Origin: Candidatus Bathyarchaeota archaeon
Lineage (GTDB): Archaea > Thermoproteota > Bathyarchaeia > Bathyarchaeales > Bathycorpusculaceae
DNA length: 64,000 nucleotides
Reading direction: 5' to 3'
Assembly (NCBI GenBank): GCA_003164295.1
Contig: PLTA01000060.1
Coordinates: 20,658 to 84,657 of the forward strand
Shown here: positions 35,220 through 42,721 of the stretch, piece after piece
Position numbering within the stretch: the first letter of the stretch is position 1
Layout: each line of letters begins with the position of its first letter
The notes under the pieces: model-generated
Databases searched by the model: none
What the model was told of the DNA's origin: nothing
The model's input: only the letters and a program-made list of their open reading frames with translations
Translations under genes and position numbers: made by a program

Positions 35220-35756
35220 TTGAAGAAAATATTAATTCTGTTAGAAAAGGGCGTTGAGGATTCAGAATTTATCTATCCATACTACCGGTTTCAAGAAGAA
35301 GGCTACAAAATGGACATTGTTGCGCCGCAAGCAAAAAAAGAGTACATTGGCAAGCGAGGTGTCCCTTTCAGATCAGAGTTTTCACCCAGCGAGGTTAATG
35401 CGGATGACTATGATGCAGTTATTATTCCTGGTAGTCAAGCGCCTGATCGTATGCGGATTCATCCAGATCTAGTGCAATTGGTGAAGGAAGCAAATAGTAA
35501 AAGAAAAGTTATTGCTGCAGTTTGTCATGGTCCTCAAATGCTTATTGAGACGGATATTGTTCGAGGAAAGACAGTCACAAGCTGGCCTTCAGTTAGAACG
35601 GATCTTAAAAATGCGGGCGCAAATGTTGTAGATGAACCTTCGGTGGTGGACGGAAATATTGTGACTTCGCGTTCTCCGGATGACTTGCCAGATTTTTGCA
35701 AAGCAACCATAAAGCTACTATCTACACGACAAAACAATAAACCGAATTTCTCTTAA
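35220..35756 (+). CDS. DJ-1/PfpI family protein
   Basis: A 178-residue PfpI-type protein of the glutamine amidotransferase-like fold. The nucleophile elbow is AAVCHGPQML (C102, H103), with the supporting E13. Family members act as intracellular proteases, glyoxalases or deglycases in stress response. It starts at TTG. The gene is intact within an otherwise decayed block. Confidence 0.9.
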   Translation: MKKILILLEKGVEDSEFIYPYYRFQEEGYKMDIVAPQAKKEYIGKRGVPFRSEFSPSEVNADDYDAVIIPGSQAPDRMRIHPDLVQLVKEANSKRKVIAAVCHGPQMLIETDIVRGKTVTSWPSVRTDLKNAGANVVDEPSVVDGNIVTSRSPDDLPDFCKATIKLLSTRQNNKPNFS

Positions 35757-35834
35757 GAGTAGCCACAACTAATGAAATCAAAGACATTTTTTAATGGTAT
35801 GTTTGACTGAAAGCGTATTATTGGGGGTGACTCA

Positions 35835-36155
35835 ATGGCAAAGAATGAGAAAAAGATGGAAAAGGTAATTGGAACAAATTGTTATAACTGCAAATTCATA
35901 GACAAGAAGGAAGTGACAGTAGATCCGAAAGAGCTAAACGATGAAGGCGGTATTGATCCAAAAAACCTGGAAGAAATGGAAAGAGCCAAAAAAGCTGACT
36001 TGATAACGCTTCCAGGCGGATCTAAAGCAGATGCAACGAGCAAAAAACTTTGTTATAATGATCAAGTAGACATGAACGTTACTATCCGCATGTGCTGCGC
36101 ATATTGGGATAACGTCGGTGTCAAAAGACCATGGAAAACTAAAGTCAGTCAATAA
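35835..36155 (+). CDS. Small four-cysteine protein
   Basis: A 106-residue protein with TNCYNCKF near the N-terminus and a LCYNDQ and MCCAYW pair near the C-terminus. The cysteine spacing suggests an iron-sulfur or zinc site. A GGTGA ribosome site is present. I recognise it only as a conserved archaeal hypothetical type. Confidence 0.6.
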   Translation: MAKNEKKMEKVIGTNCYNCKFIDKKEVTVDPKELNDEGGIDPKNLEEMERAKKADLITLPGGSKADATSKKLCYNDQVDMNVTIRMCCAYWDNVGVKRPWKTKVSQ

Positions 36156-36308
36156 AATAGAAATAAAAGTCTTTTGAGCGCCTTGAACGAGTAAAATGGC
36201 AAAACATATTTCACATATACGAATCCAAAAGCTTTAGCAAATCTGGTTATACTACGGCTTCATTTTTTTTGTGATACCCAGCAATAAATCTTAATTTTTT
36301 TTGGGTTT

Positions 36309-36548
36309 TTATGGTCTGTAGATAATTGTTAAGTCTTTTTCAATCTTCAACAATAGACCATACCTGCTGAGAATTTCATTCATACACACCAAATCGTCAG
36401 AATGAAGAGGATTCATCATATGAATCTGGTAGCCTTTAGATAGCAAACTTGCTGGGTTCGGCGGCTTTAAGCAAAAATACTGCCCATCAAGAAGTGTGCA
36501 TTTGTCAAAAACTTCATTTAAAAATGCTATTGCTTCATTTCGATCCAT
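36309..36548 (-). CDS. Conserved hypothetical protein (79 aa)
   Basis: A 79-residue soluble protein. The N-terminal helix (DRNEAIAFLNEVFDKC) leads to a YQIHMMNPLHSDDLVCMNEI segment and a final beta-like stretch. The C-terminus resembles a small archaeal family of unknown function. No motif for catalysis is seen. Confidence 0.55.
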   Translation of the reverse strand: MDRNEAIAFLNEVFDKCTLLDGQYFCLKPPNPASLLSKGYQIHMMNPLHSDDLVCMNEILSRYGLLLKIEKDLTIIYRP

Positions 36549-36788
36549 GAAAGCACCATCAATTAGTCAACAGAGAAATAGATTGAGAAATATATACTGA
36601 TATGCCTCCAAAAAAAGCAAGAAGACTCTTTATTCAGAATTAACTGGTCTGGTGAGTTTAACCCAAAAAAATGAGTTGAAGTCAATATTTGGAATTGACA
36701 TATAAGAAAGATGCTTTTGTAGTTGTTTATTCACAATCACAACACGATAAATACGTTATATTCAATACTTATTCTCAGGTGTTTATAT

Positions 36789-37234
36789 ATGCCTGAAAAA
36801 GCTGCTTAACCAAGTGTTAAAGAAACTGTTGACAAAGCGGCAGCCCAGAAGATCCTCAGTGCTGTAAGCTATGATAAAGGTTTCTTCTTTTTCATTGACA
36901 TAGGCAAGAAAACTGGAGCATCAGCATTCAATTTATCTGATTTTTATGAAGGACTCAGAATAATTGAGCCTCAATCTGGGTGTTTTCATTTTCAGCGTAA
37001 GGATTTCCAAAACTGGGTAAAAGATATTTTGGGCGACGCGAGCTGGCACAAAGGATCGACATGATAAAGACGGATCTTACGGATCAAGATTTGAGGAATG
37101 AGTTGCTCAAAACAGTTTTGACGCGTTTTACAGAGCGTCAAACATTATCCTTCAGCAAAAGTAAGCAGAATAGTTCAGAGATGAATGCCAACGCCTCCGA
37201 TGTTGAGCTTAAAAAGTTCACCTTGAAGAACTAA
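36789..37234 (+). pseudogene. DUF5752 protein with stop and frameshift
   Basis: After MPEKAA and an in-frame TAA the frame continues as a DUF5752 protein: AVSYDKGFFFFIDIGK, then FHFQRKDFQNWVKDILGD. A missing base near 37040 shifts the next part, RELAQRIDMIKTDLTDQDLR and LLKTVLTRF. This matches the intact copy at 40067-40456 along its length. Two lesions make it non-functional. Its last frame runs straight into a cytochrome b5-like domain. Confidence 0.7.
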
Positions 37235-37437
37235 AACAGTTCAATGGACAAGCGGGAAAACCAGCTTACTTAACATTTGAAGGAAAAGTTTACGATGTTA
37301 CAGACAGCAGTTCATGGCAACGCGGCGATCATAGGGGCGTTCACCAAGCAGGAAAAGACCTCACTGAAGCTATCGAAACCGCACCACACAACAAAGAAGT
37401 ACTTAGCAAAGTGAAACAAATAGGCGTTCTCGTTTAA
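37181..37437 (+). pseudogene. Cytochrome b5-like domain, frameshifted near start
   Basis: From ATG at 37181 the frame gives SDVELKKFT. After a one-base shift (near 37222) EELKQFNGQAGKPAYLTFEG, KVYDVTDSSSW and HQAGKDLTEAIETAPH follow, a small cytochrome b5-like heme/steroid-binding domain. The family normally opens KKFTLEELKKFNG, so the shift lies exactly at the join. It may have been fused to the DUF5752 protein upstream. Confidence 0.65.
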
Positions 37438-37560
37438 CAAAAGATTGTTTTCAAAATTTTTCCACATTGGCTCTGATTGACAGAAAAAGCTTCATCTAAT
37501 CCAATCAATTTTAGCAGCGTGCCGGTGCGTTGCTTATGAAAATATTTTTAGGTGATTTTG

Positions 37561-37635
37561 ATGCTTGTTCCAAAACCTAGAGCCAATGAATCTGAAAAAG
37601 ATTTTATTTTCATATGTGAAAAATTTATGCGCTAA
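37561..37635 (+). CDS. 24-aa frame with ribosome site
   Basis: ATG five bases after AGGTGA opens a 24-codon frame beginning MLVPKPRANESEKDF. The start vaguely recalls small phage prohead-type peptides, but it ends too soon to judge. Low confidence. Confidence 0.2.
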   Translation: MLVPKPRANESEKDFIFICEKFMR

Positions 37636-37657
37636 GAAAACAACAGCAAAAGGAGCT

Positions 37658-37847
37658 GTAGCAGTTTTTGAGATTCAATGCGGTACTGTTCATAAGTTCC
37701 GTTTCCATCTCAAAGCAGGCAAATGGACAGATAATTGCTGTGAGCCAATCCTACCTTACGAGACAGTCAGCCGAAAAAGGAATAGCATCAGTTAAGAAGA
37801 ATGCTCCAATGGCTAAGGTCGTTGATCAAACAGTGACAGCGACCTAA
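37658..37847 (+). pseudogene. YegP/DUF1508 family protein, frameshifted
   Basis: One frame gives AVFEIQCGTVHKFRFHLKAG. After a one-base shift near 37718 the next gives NGQIIAVSQSYLTRQSAEKG, then IASVKKNAPMAKVVDQT. Together these are a YegP (DUF1508) domain, a small stress-associated family. No good start codon is present; GTA sits where one is expected, after GGAG. The gene is broken. Confidence 0.65.
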
Positions 37848-38161
37848 GTCTAACACTTCTTTTCTTTTTTTAGTATTAGTTGGAGCTTGTCAACATTGTG
37901 GTTTGAGGGAGCTTTATTTTTTGTTTATTGTTTGGCAAAATATTTTAGGAATACTAAAAGAGAAGATGCCACTGAAATCAATTAAAAATGTTACAAAAAT
38001 AAGCCTATTTTGGAAAATGGCCGAAATGTTAAATCAACATTCACGTTAAACTTCCGTGAAAGCCCCGCGAAATATTCACAAAATTATGAAGAAAAAAAAT
38101 CGTCAAGCGATCAAACATTTGCTGCAAAGAATAATCTGGTTCATACCTTAGCAACTTATGT
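37848..38161. other. Intergenic region
   Basis: A+T-rich sequence between the YegP remnant and a convergent small gene. A frame on the plus strand at 38010-38273 overlaps that gene and shows no protein-like features. Nothing else is seen. Confidence 0.35.
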
Positions 38162-38356
38162 TTACTTTGGCTTTACACTTAGCTTAACGTTGACCTCAAC
38201 GATATATTCTTTGTCAAGTTTTCCAACAGTAAAATTCCATTCCTTCACATCAACATCCATATCTTTAAAATGACTCATGAGAGCCTCTCTGTATTCGTTG
38301 ACAGTTTGACCTATTTTATTCAATCGCTCAGTCACGTCAATATGTTTCTCAGACAT
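38162..38356 (-). CDS. Small conserved protein (64 aa)
   Basis: A 64-residue soluble protein (VTERLNKIGQTVNEYREALM, then KEWNFTVGKLDKEYIVEVNV). A strong GGAGGTG site precedes the ATG. Charged and probably alpha/beta, with no cysteine. It is known to me only as an archaeal hypothetical type. A CAGTCACA motif and TATA-like TCTTTAAGA lie upstream. Confidence 0.65.
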   Translation of the reverse strand: MSEKHIDVTERLNKIGQTVNEYREALMSHFKDMDVDVKEWNFTVGKLDKEYIVEVNVKLSVKPK

Positions 38357-38420
38357 TCAATTACACCTCCAAAACGTTATACAACGTTAGGTGTGATTCT
38401 GCACACAGTTCTTAAAGATA

Positions 38421-38428
38421 TGTGACTG
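38421..38428 (-). promoter_or_regulatory. CAGTCACA promoter motif
   Basis: CAGTCACA on the minus strand, 65 bases upstream of the 64-residue gene. It is embedded in TCACAGTCACATATCTT, which is identical at the next site (38880-38887). Confidence 0.55.
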
Positions 38429-38470
38429 TGAATTAACAGCAACTAAATCTTAGGACACACAAACTCAAAT

Positions 38471-38818
38471 TTACTTAGTCGCAGACGTCTTGGGCGATCT
38501 CAATTGATTCCTTATGATAATTATAAGCGCCAAAATGAGTAGTCCGCCAATAACGCCCGAAGTAATTCCCATTATGTCCCAAGCCTCCCATGCTGGCAAG
38601 AAAGTTCTTAGATACTCTTGCTGCCCTATTAGTAAGAAGAGCGAAGCAGATCCGATGAATGAAGTTATCAGAACAAACACAACGCTGCTAATTATGCCAA
38701 TGATCAGAAGTTTTTGAAGCCGTTTCTTAACAGCCGCCTCCGATTCATGGAAATATGCTCTAAGAGCGCCTTTTATCTCATTGAATACTGCATCGATGAT
38801 TTCCCTTACAAACGACAA
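38471..38818 (-). CDS. Two-helix membrane protein (115 aa)
   Basis: A 115-residue protein with an amphipathic charged N-terminus (IKGALRAYFHESEAAVKKRL), a first membrane helix (about 37-62), a short loop and a second helix (about 82-102), and a basic end. The layout recalls small holin-like or DUF1469-type proteins, but I cannot assign a family. A CAGTCACA site lies 62 bases upstream. Confidence 0.6.
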   Translation of the reverse strand: MSFVREIIDAVFNEIKGALRAYFHESEAAVKKRLQKLLIIGIISSVVFVLITSFIGSASLFLLIGQQEYLRTFLPAWEAWDIMGITSGVIGGLLILALIIIIRNQLRSPKTSATK

Positions 38819-38879
38819 CTACATCTTACCCCTATTAAAGACAGCAAACCGATTAATTGGAACCGTTTATTTTAAGATA

Positions 38880-38887
38880 TGTGACTG
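38880..38887 (-). promoter_or_regulatory. CAGTCACA promoter motif
   Basis: Minus-strand CAGTCACA, followed by TATCTTAAAATAA as a TATA-like box, upstream of the two-helix membrane protein. Confidence 0.55.
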
Positions 38888-39004
38888 TGAGGCTGCAACG
38901 ATAAGAGGCAGTTAATTGACAATTCACACTTTGGTTTCAGTCAATGCATGCGCATGAATAATGAATGTTCTAAACAGATCAGTGCTCTTGTCACTGTGAC
39001 CGCT

Positions 39005-39012
39005 CAGTCACA
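39005..39012 (+). promoter_or_regulatory. CAGTCACA promoter motif
   Basis: Plus-strand CAGTCACA followed by TATATGTATAAA, a clear TATA-like box, ahead of the small membrane gene at 39063. Confidence 0.55.
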
Positions 39013-39062
39013 AAGTCATATATGTATAAATTTAATGTTAAGTTTAGTGCGAGGCAAAAAAA

Positions 39063-39305
39063 ATGAGAGCTGGAGCGTTAGCGGTTGGCGTTTTCCTGTT
39101 AGTTATCGGTCTTGTGGTTTTCTGGCTTGGCTATTCCGATTTGCAGCAATACGGCGGATTGTTCGGTCAAATATCACAGGCTCTTTCCGCACAGGTTCGA
39201 AACAAGGTTGCTCAAGACAAGTTTATAGCAGCTGGCGGTGGATCCGTAGCGATAATCGGCTTAGCGCTTACAATTTACGGTTTAGCTGCTAATCGAAAAA
39301 ACTAA
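39063..39305 (+). CDS. Two-helix membrane protein (80 aa)
   Basis: An 80-residue protein with two hydrophobic helices (about 5-24 and 58-75) joined by a polar loop (QISQALSAQVRNKVAQDKF). A glycine-rich turn precedes the second helix. It resembles small archaeal membrane proteins of unknown role. The promoter carries the CAGTCACA motif. Confidence 0.65.
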   Translation: MRAGALAVGVFLLVIGLVVFWLGYSDLQQYGGLFGQISQALSAQVRNKVAQDKFIAAGGGSVAIIGLALTIYGLAANRKN

Positions 39306-39678
39306 AAATAAGTGAGTGTTAAGCGAAAAGCACTTTCACTTATCAAGCTCCTTTGAAAAAACATCAAAGTTTACATTTAATTTTATCAATAAATAAGGAA
39401 AACGCATTTTCATCAACAATCAATATTCTCTTCAATGAATGTGGAGGTCAATTGATTGATTCTGTTTTACCGTGACAATTTCTGCGGTTTTCTAAATGGA
39501 TTCTTGCGCTTTAATGGTAAACTATTCAAGTTCAATTATGATATACACTCATTTACCGAGTATTTTTGAAATTAATAAGTTTCATTCTAAAGCAAACAAA
39601 TAATTTAATACAAATTATGCGAGTAATGTTTAACTAAGAAAAAAAATGTTTATTTTTTTTGTTGGATCTAAGTTTGGT
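39306..39678. other. Intergenic region
   Basis: About 370 bases of A+T-rich sequence between convergent genes. I see no gene, repeat or stable hairpin that can be supported. Confidence 0.4.
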
Positions 39679-39915
39679 TTATTCTGAGGTGCAGCCTTTT
39701 TTGTCGCAGTTTAGCTCAGCAGAATGATGCTTAGATAATGCATGGCTAATGTAATCTTCTCTTGAACTAAAAATTCCATCGCAAAGTGGACAATGTAACT
39801 TACGTTGGTCGTCCATTTTAGGCTCTATGATAGCAGTATCTTGCATACCGCCTGGACGAGCAGTTCGAACATCATTATCTTCATTAAAGTTTGAACCTGG
39901 ATTAATTTTTGACAA
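39679..39915 (-). CDS. Small C2H2 zinc-finger protein
   Basis: A 78-residue protein with one C2H2 finger (CPLCDGIFSSREDYISH, then KHH) and a C-terminal CDKKGC. I chose the TTG five bases after GGAGGTG; a GTG eleven codons upstream is in frame but lies before that site. Probably DNA-binding. The second intact zinc-finger gene in the proposed element. Confidence 0.7.
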   Translation of the reverse strand: MSKINPGSNFNEDNDVRTARPGGMQDTAIIEPKMDDQRKLHCPLCDGIFSSREDYISHALSKHHSAELNCDKKGCTSE

Positions 39916-40066
39916 TAATTCACCTCCAATAAGAAAAACAATGGTCACAACATATCTGATGCTTGCAGAGTTTTTATTTGCTGTTTGACTTATGTTATAC
40001 TCTTCGTCCTGAAAGTAACCGGAAAAGTATTATGATAACTCATAACACATTGCATAAATGTTTGTA

Positions 40067-40456
40067 TTAAGACAGACATAACCCATCTTTATTACATTGG
40101 ATGGAAGGAAATACATCTTGTTTTGGAGCTTTTAGTTCACTTATTCTCGTTTGCACCATCTTTAACAGTTCTTGCTTAAGCTGCTCTCCCGGAATACCAC
40201 GTTGAATAAAACACATTTTATCGGCTAATTCACGGTCTCCAACGGAGTCTCTTATCCATGCCTGAAAATCTCCCCGTGGATAATGAAAAAGAATAGATCT
40301 TTCATCTATGCCTTTTAATTTGTCCTCAAAATCTTCGAGGCTGATTGCAGAAACTTCTGTGTAAACTCCTTCTGCAGTGAAAAAATAAAAGGCTTTCTCC
40401 GGCGCTACAGCTGACAGCGTTTTTGAAGCATTTGTTTTTGTAGAAGTTTTGCTCAT
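40067..40456 (-). CDS. DUF5752 family protein
   Basis: A 129-residue DUF5752 protein: KAFYFFTAEGVYTEVSAISL, FHYPRGDFQAWIRDSVGDRE and LKQELLKMVQTRISEL, then a short cysteine-containing tail. The family is archaeal and its role is unknown. The ATG is preferred to a TTG two codons before it. It is the intact relative of the broken copy at 36789. Confidence 0.82.
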   Translation of the reverse strand: MSKTSTKTNASKTLSAVAPEKAFYFFTAEGVYTEVSAISLEDFEDKLKGIDERSILFHYPRGDFQAWIRDSVGDRELADKMCFIQRGIPGEQLKQELLKMVQTRISELKAPKQDVFPSIQCNKDGLCLS

Positions 40457-40522
40457 GCCCAACCGCCTTGATAAATTAAACCATCGTGAGGCACCCTATA
40501 TTCTTTTATTGTTGCTCATCTA

Positions 40523-40530
40523 CAGTCACA
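40523..40530 (+). promoter_or_regulatory. CAGTCACA motif, opposite orientation
   Basis: CAGTCACA on the plus strand, 66 bases upstream of the minus-strand DUF5752 gene. The orientation is reversed relative to the other sites, so its membership is less certain. Confidence 0.3.
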
Positions 40531-40722
40531 GATGAAGCGACAGTAGTCAATTTCTTTTTTGCTTGTATTGCTTTTTGACAAGTTTAACCTCCTATCCTTG
40601 GAACCCAATTTTTAGCCCCTGAAGAGCTCAAAATAAATAGATTAATTAAAAATATGAATCAAATTCGCGAAAAAATATGTTCTTCTCAAAGCAACAGCTT
40701 ATTGTTTCTTAGTGCCCGCTTG

Positions 40723-40730
40723 CAGTCACA
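40723..40730 (+). promoter_or_regulatory. CAGTCACA promoter motif
   Basis: Plus-strand CAGTCACA followed by TGTTTAACAAA, 45 bases upstream of the CsbD-like gene. Confidence 0.55.
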
Positions 40731-40775
40731 CATGTTTAACAAATTCGTATAGACTCTATTCTGTAGTGAAATTTT

Positions 40776-40982
40776 ATGAGTAAAGATGAAGTTAAAGGTA
40801 AACTCAAAAAGGACGAAGGCAAAATCCGCGTAGACGCAGGCAAAGTTACCAGCAATACTGGTGAAGTAATTAAAGGTGAAGCCGAAAAAGTTAAAGGAAA
40901 AATCCAAGAAGACGTCGGCAAAGCCAAAAGAAAACTAACAAAAACTAAGACAAGCTACTCAACCTTTCAAATATCAACCTAA
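40776..40982 (+). CDS. CsbD-like stress protein
   Basis: A 68-residue, lysine/glutamate-rich helical protein with the CsbD-like repeats DEVKGKLKKDEGKIR and GEAEKVKGKIQEDVGKAKRK. Bacterial CsbD proteins are general-stress proteins of unknown mechanism. The family suggests a stress-induced role, in line with other genes sharing the same promoter motif. Confidence 0.75.
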   Translation: MSKDEVKGKLKKDEGKIRVDAGKVTSNTGEVIKGEAEKVKGKIQEDVGKAKRKLTKTKTSYSTFQIST

Positions 40983-41170
40983 ATGTTTTTACAAGAAAAA
41001 TCGAAATACACTTCAATCAACAGTTAAGCAGATGGCTTGTCCACTTTTCTCATTCTTCAATAATCAATCAAATATCACCTAATTACGTAGCAATGTATTC
41101 ACCTTTTTTGTTCACAGACTTTAGCAATTACCAAGATTTTCGCGAAAAAAGCAAGCTAAAATTAGCACTG

Positions 41171-41371
41171 CTAAAATTTAATAGGCTTCTTTGTGGATAT
41201 ACTCGTCATCTCTCTCTTAAATAGCCGACAAACGTTCTCAGCACCGACGATTTCTTCCTTCTCAAGGTTCCATTCAGAAGGATGAAGTATGAAGGGCTTC
41301 GATTGGCTGGCCTAAACCCCCGTGACTACCTATGAGCCCATCAAATGCCGCTACCTCATCCTTTTCCGTGA
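41171..41371 (-). pseudogene. C-terminal remnant of an alkaline-phosphatase-like protein
   Basis: Two minus-strand frames give VAAFDGLIGSHGGLGQPIE and then KPFILHPSEWNLEKEEIVGA followed by RLFKREM. The HGG(L)G motif and the following segment recall the C-terminal part of archaeal membrane proteins of the alkaline-phosphatase superfamily. The rest of the gene is missing. Assignment is tentative. Confidence 0.35.
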
Positions 41372-41718
41372 ATGGACTTCTGTAAAGAATGTGGTTCCCG
41401 TCTTGTCCCAAAGACGATTAAGTCAGGAAATCAGATAATGCTTGTACTTGCATGCGGTAAATGCCGGCAAAAAACAAGCGAGCCATACGAAAATGTAAAG
41501 ATAAGCGGCAAAAATAACAGCCTAATCCGAAGCATATGGTTTCAGTAATTGATAAAGAAAATCAGCTAAACACTCTACCAACAATATAGTTAACCTGTTC
41601 AAAATGCGGAAATAACACTGCTCACGCGTGGCAAGTCCAGACCAGAGGCGCTAATGAATCATCAACACAATTCTTCAGATGCACGAGCTGTGATTACGCC
41701 TTTAGAGAAATCACTTAA
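41372..41718 (+). pseudogene. Transcription factor S (TFS) paralog, inactivated
   Basis: The sequence closely follows the intact TFS gene at 59411-59758. The N-terminal zinc ribbon is present (MDFCKECGSRLVPKTIKSGN, CGKCRQKT). A frameshift near 41530 leads to VSVIDKENQLNTLPTI, a TAG where the intact gene has CAG, and the C-terminal ribbon with WQVQTRGANESSTQFFRCTS. The acidic DE pair of active TFS reads NE here. So it had diverged at its active site before or after inactivation. Confidence 0.8.
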
Positions 41719-42287
41719 AATAAAAAAATGAAAATACGCGGAAAATGGTAACATCACCACATAAAACCGATGCGAAATTATTCCTTGATGTTTATTGGAG
41801 ATTTCTAAGATAAAATCTGATTAAAATGAAAATATTTAACTCAAGTAGGAGAGACAGATCTGAAAAAAAGGGAATTGGGCGCGTGTGACAAATGTAACCA
41901 GTTTCTTGCTATATGCTCAAATAATGAAGCTTTAACAGCTAAAGCAAAAAAAGAAATCCATTTTCTTCTTAATTCTAAAGATGTTCTTAGATACAAAGTT
42001 GCAACATATTCAATTTAGCTACGGTAAGGCTGCTGTGACTTAGATCTGGTTGTCTCCGAGCTTAAGTTGATTTTTTCCAAATATCACTTTGTTAAATTCA
42101 GGAAAAAAGTTAAACAAATATGATAATTTTAAATTGCTTTTTATTTAGAAATGCTTTATTTAAGTTTCTGATTATAGTAGAGGAAGCGGAGAAAACGCAA
42201 ACATAATTTGATTAGATATACCGATATGTTATGGAACATTATATAATGTGTAGCACTAATTCAGATTTAAGAGTCAGGTGTTCACAA
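41719..42287. other. Right edge of the proposed element and downstream spacer
   Basis: A+T-rich sequence holding the second 24-base repeat. A start-less frame from about 41862 to 42018 has CDKCNQFLAIC and may be the remains of a small zinc-binding protein. A TATATAATG box near 42240 probably serves the gene at 42288. Confidence 0.4.
41913..41936 (+). repeat. 24-bp direct repeat, right copy (candidate attR)
   Basis: Identical to the 3' end of the DUF424 gene (28663-28686). No other part of DUF424 is present here. It marks the possible right end of an inserted element of about 13.2 kb. Confidence 0.6.
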
Positions 42288-42599
42288 ATGGCAGAAACCA
42301 TTGCAATCGAAGAAATATTCAATGATGAAAACTTAAATGAAATGTATACTAAAGTCGTTGCTGAGCCAAACCATTTCAAACATAAAAAAGGATTTATCAA
42401 ATGCTCAGAATGCGGCGAAGAAATCCTCATGATTCCAACCTTAAGAAAAATGAATGAAGCAATAGAAAACCACGTGAAAATCCATAAAGAGTCAGGCGGA
42501 CCAAATTTCTTCTTAAAACAAAATACTGCAATACACGTTCGCTTGGACCTGGTACACCAAGTTCTACAGGAAGCTGCAGATTCGTTTAGATTATTCTAA
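42288..42599 (+). CDS. Conserved protein with CxxC-H-H zinc site
   Basis: A 103-residue protein with CSECGEEILMIPTLRKMNEA followed by H and H five residues apart (HVKIH), an unusual C2H2-type site, and a helical C-terminus. I chose the ATG seven bases after AGGTG; an earlier ATG overlaps the TATA-like box. It resembles archaeal proteins of unknown function. Confidence 0.65.
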   Translation: MAETIAIEEIFNDENLNEMYTKVVAEPNHFKHKKGFIKCSECGEEILMIPTLRKMNEAIENHVKIHKESGGPNFFLKQNTAIHVRLDLVHQVLQEAADSFRLF

Positions 42600-42721
42600 C
42601 TATACTACATAAGTGATATTGTCATCGGGTCGCGAAATTTGGCAATATAGAGCTTATTGGGATAAAATTTAATTAACATTGATTCGCTACATGTACCTTA
42701 AAACCGCCTGAGCCTTACGAA

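Noticed and set aside
37561-37635. Phage prohead-type peptide
   Set aside because: Only about 15 residues recall such proteins and no other virion genes are present.
38010-38273. An 87-residue plus-strand gene
   Set aside because: It overlaps the well-supported minus-strand gene at 38162-38356 and has no ribosome site.
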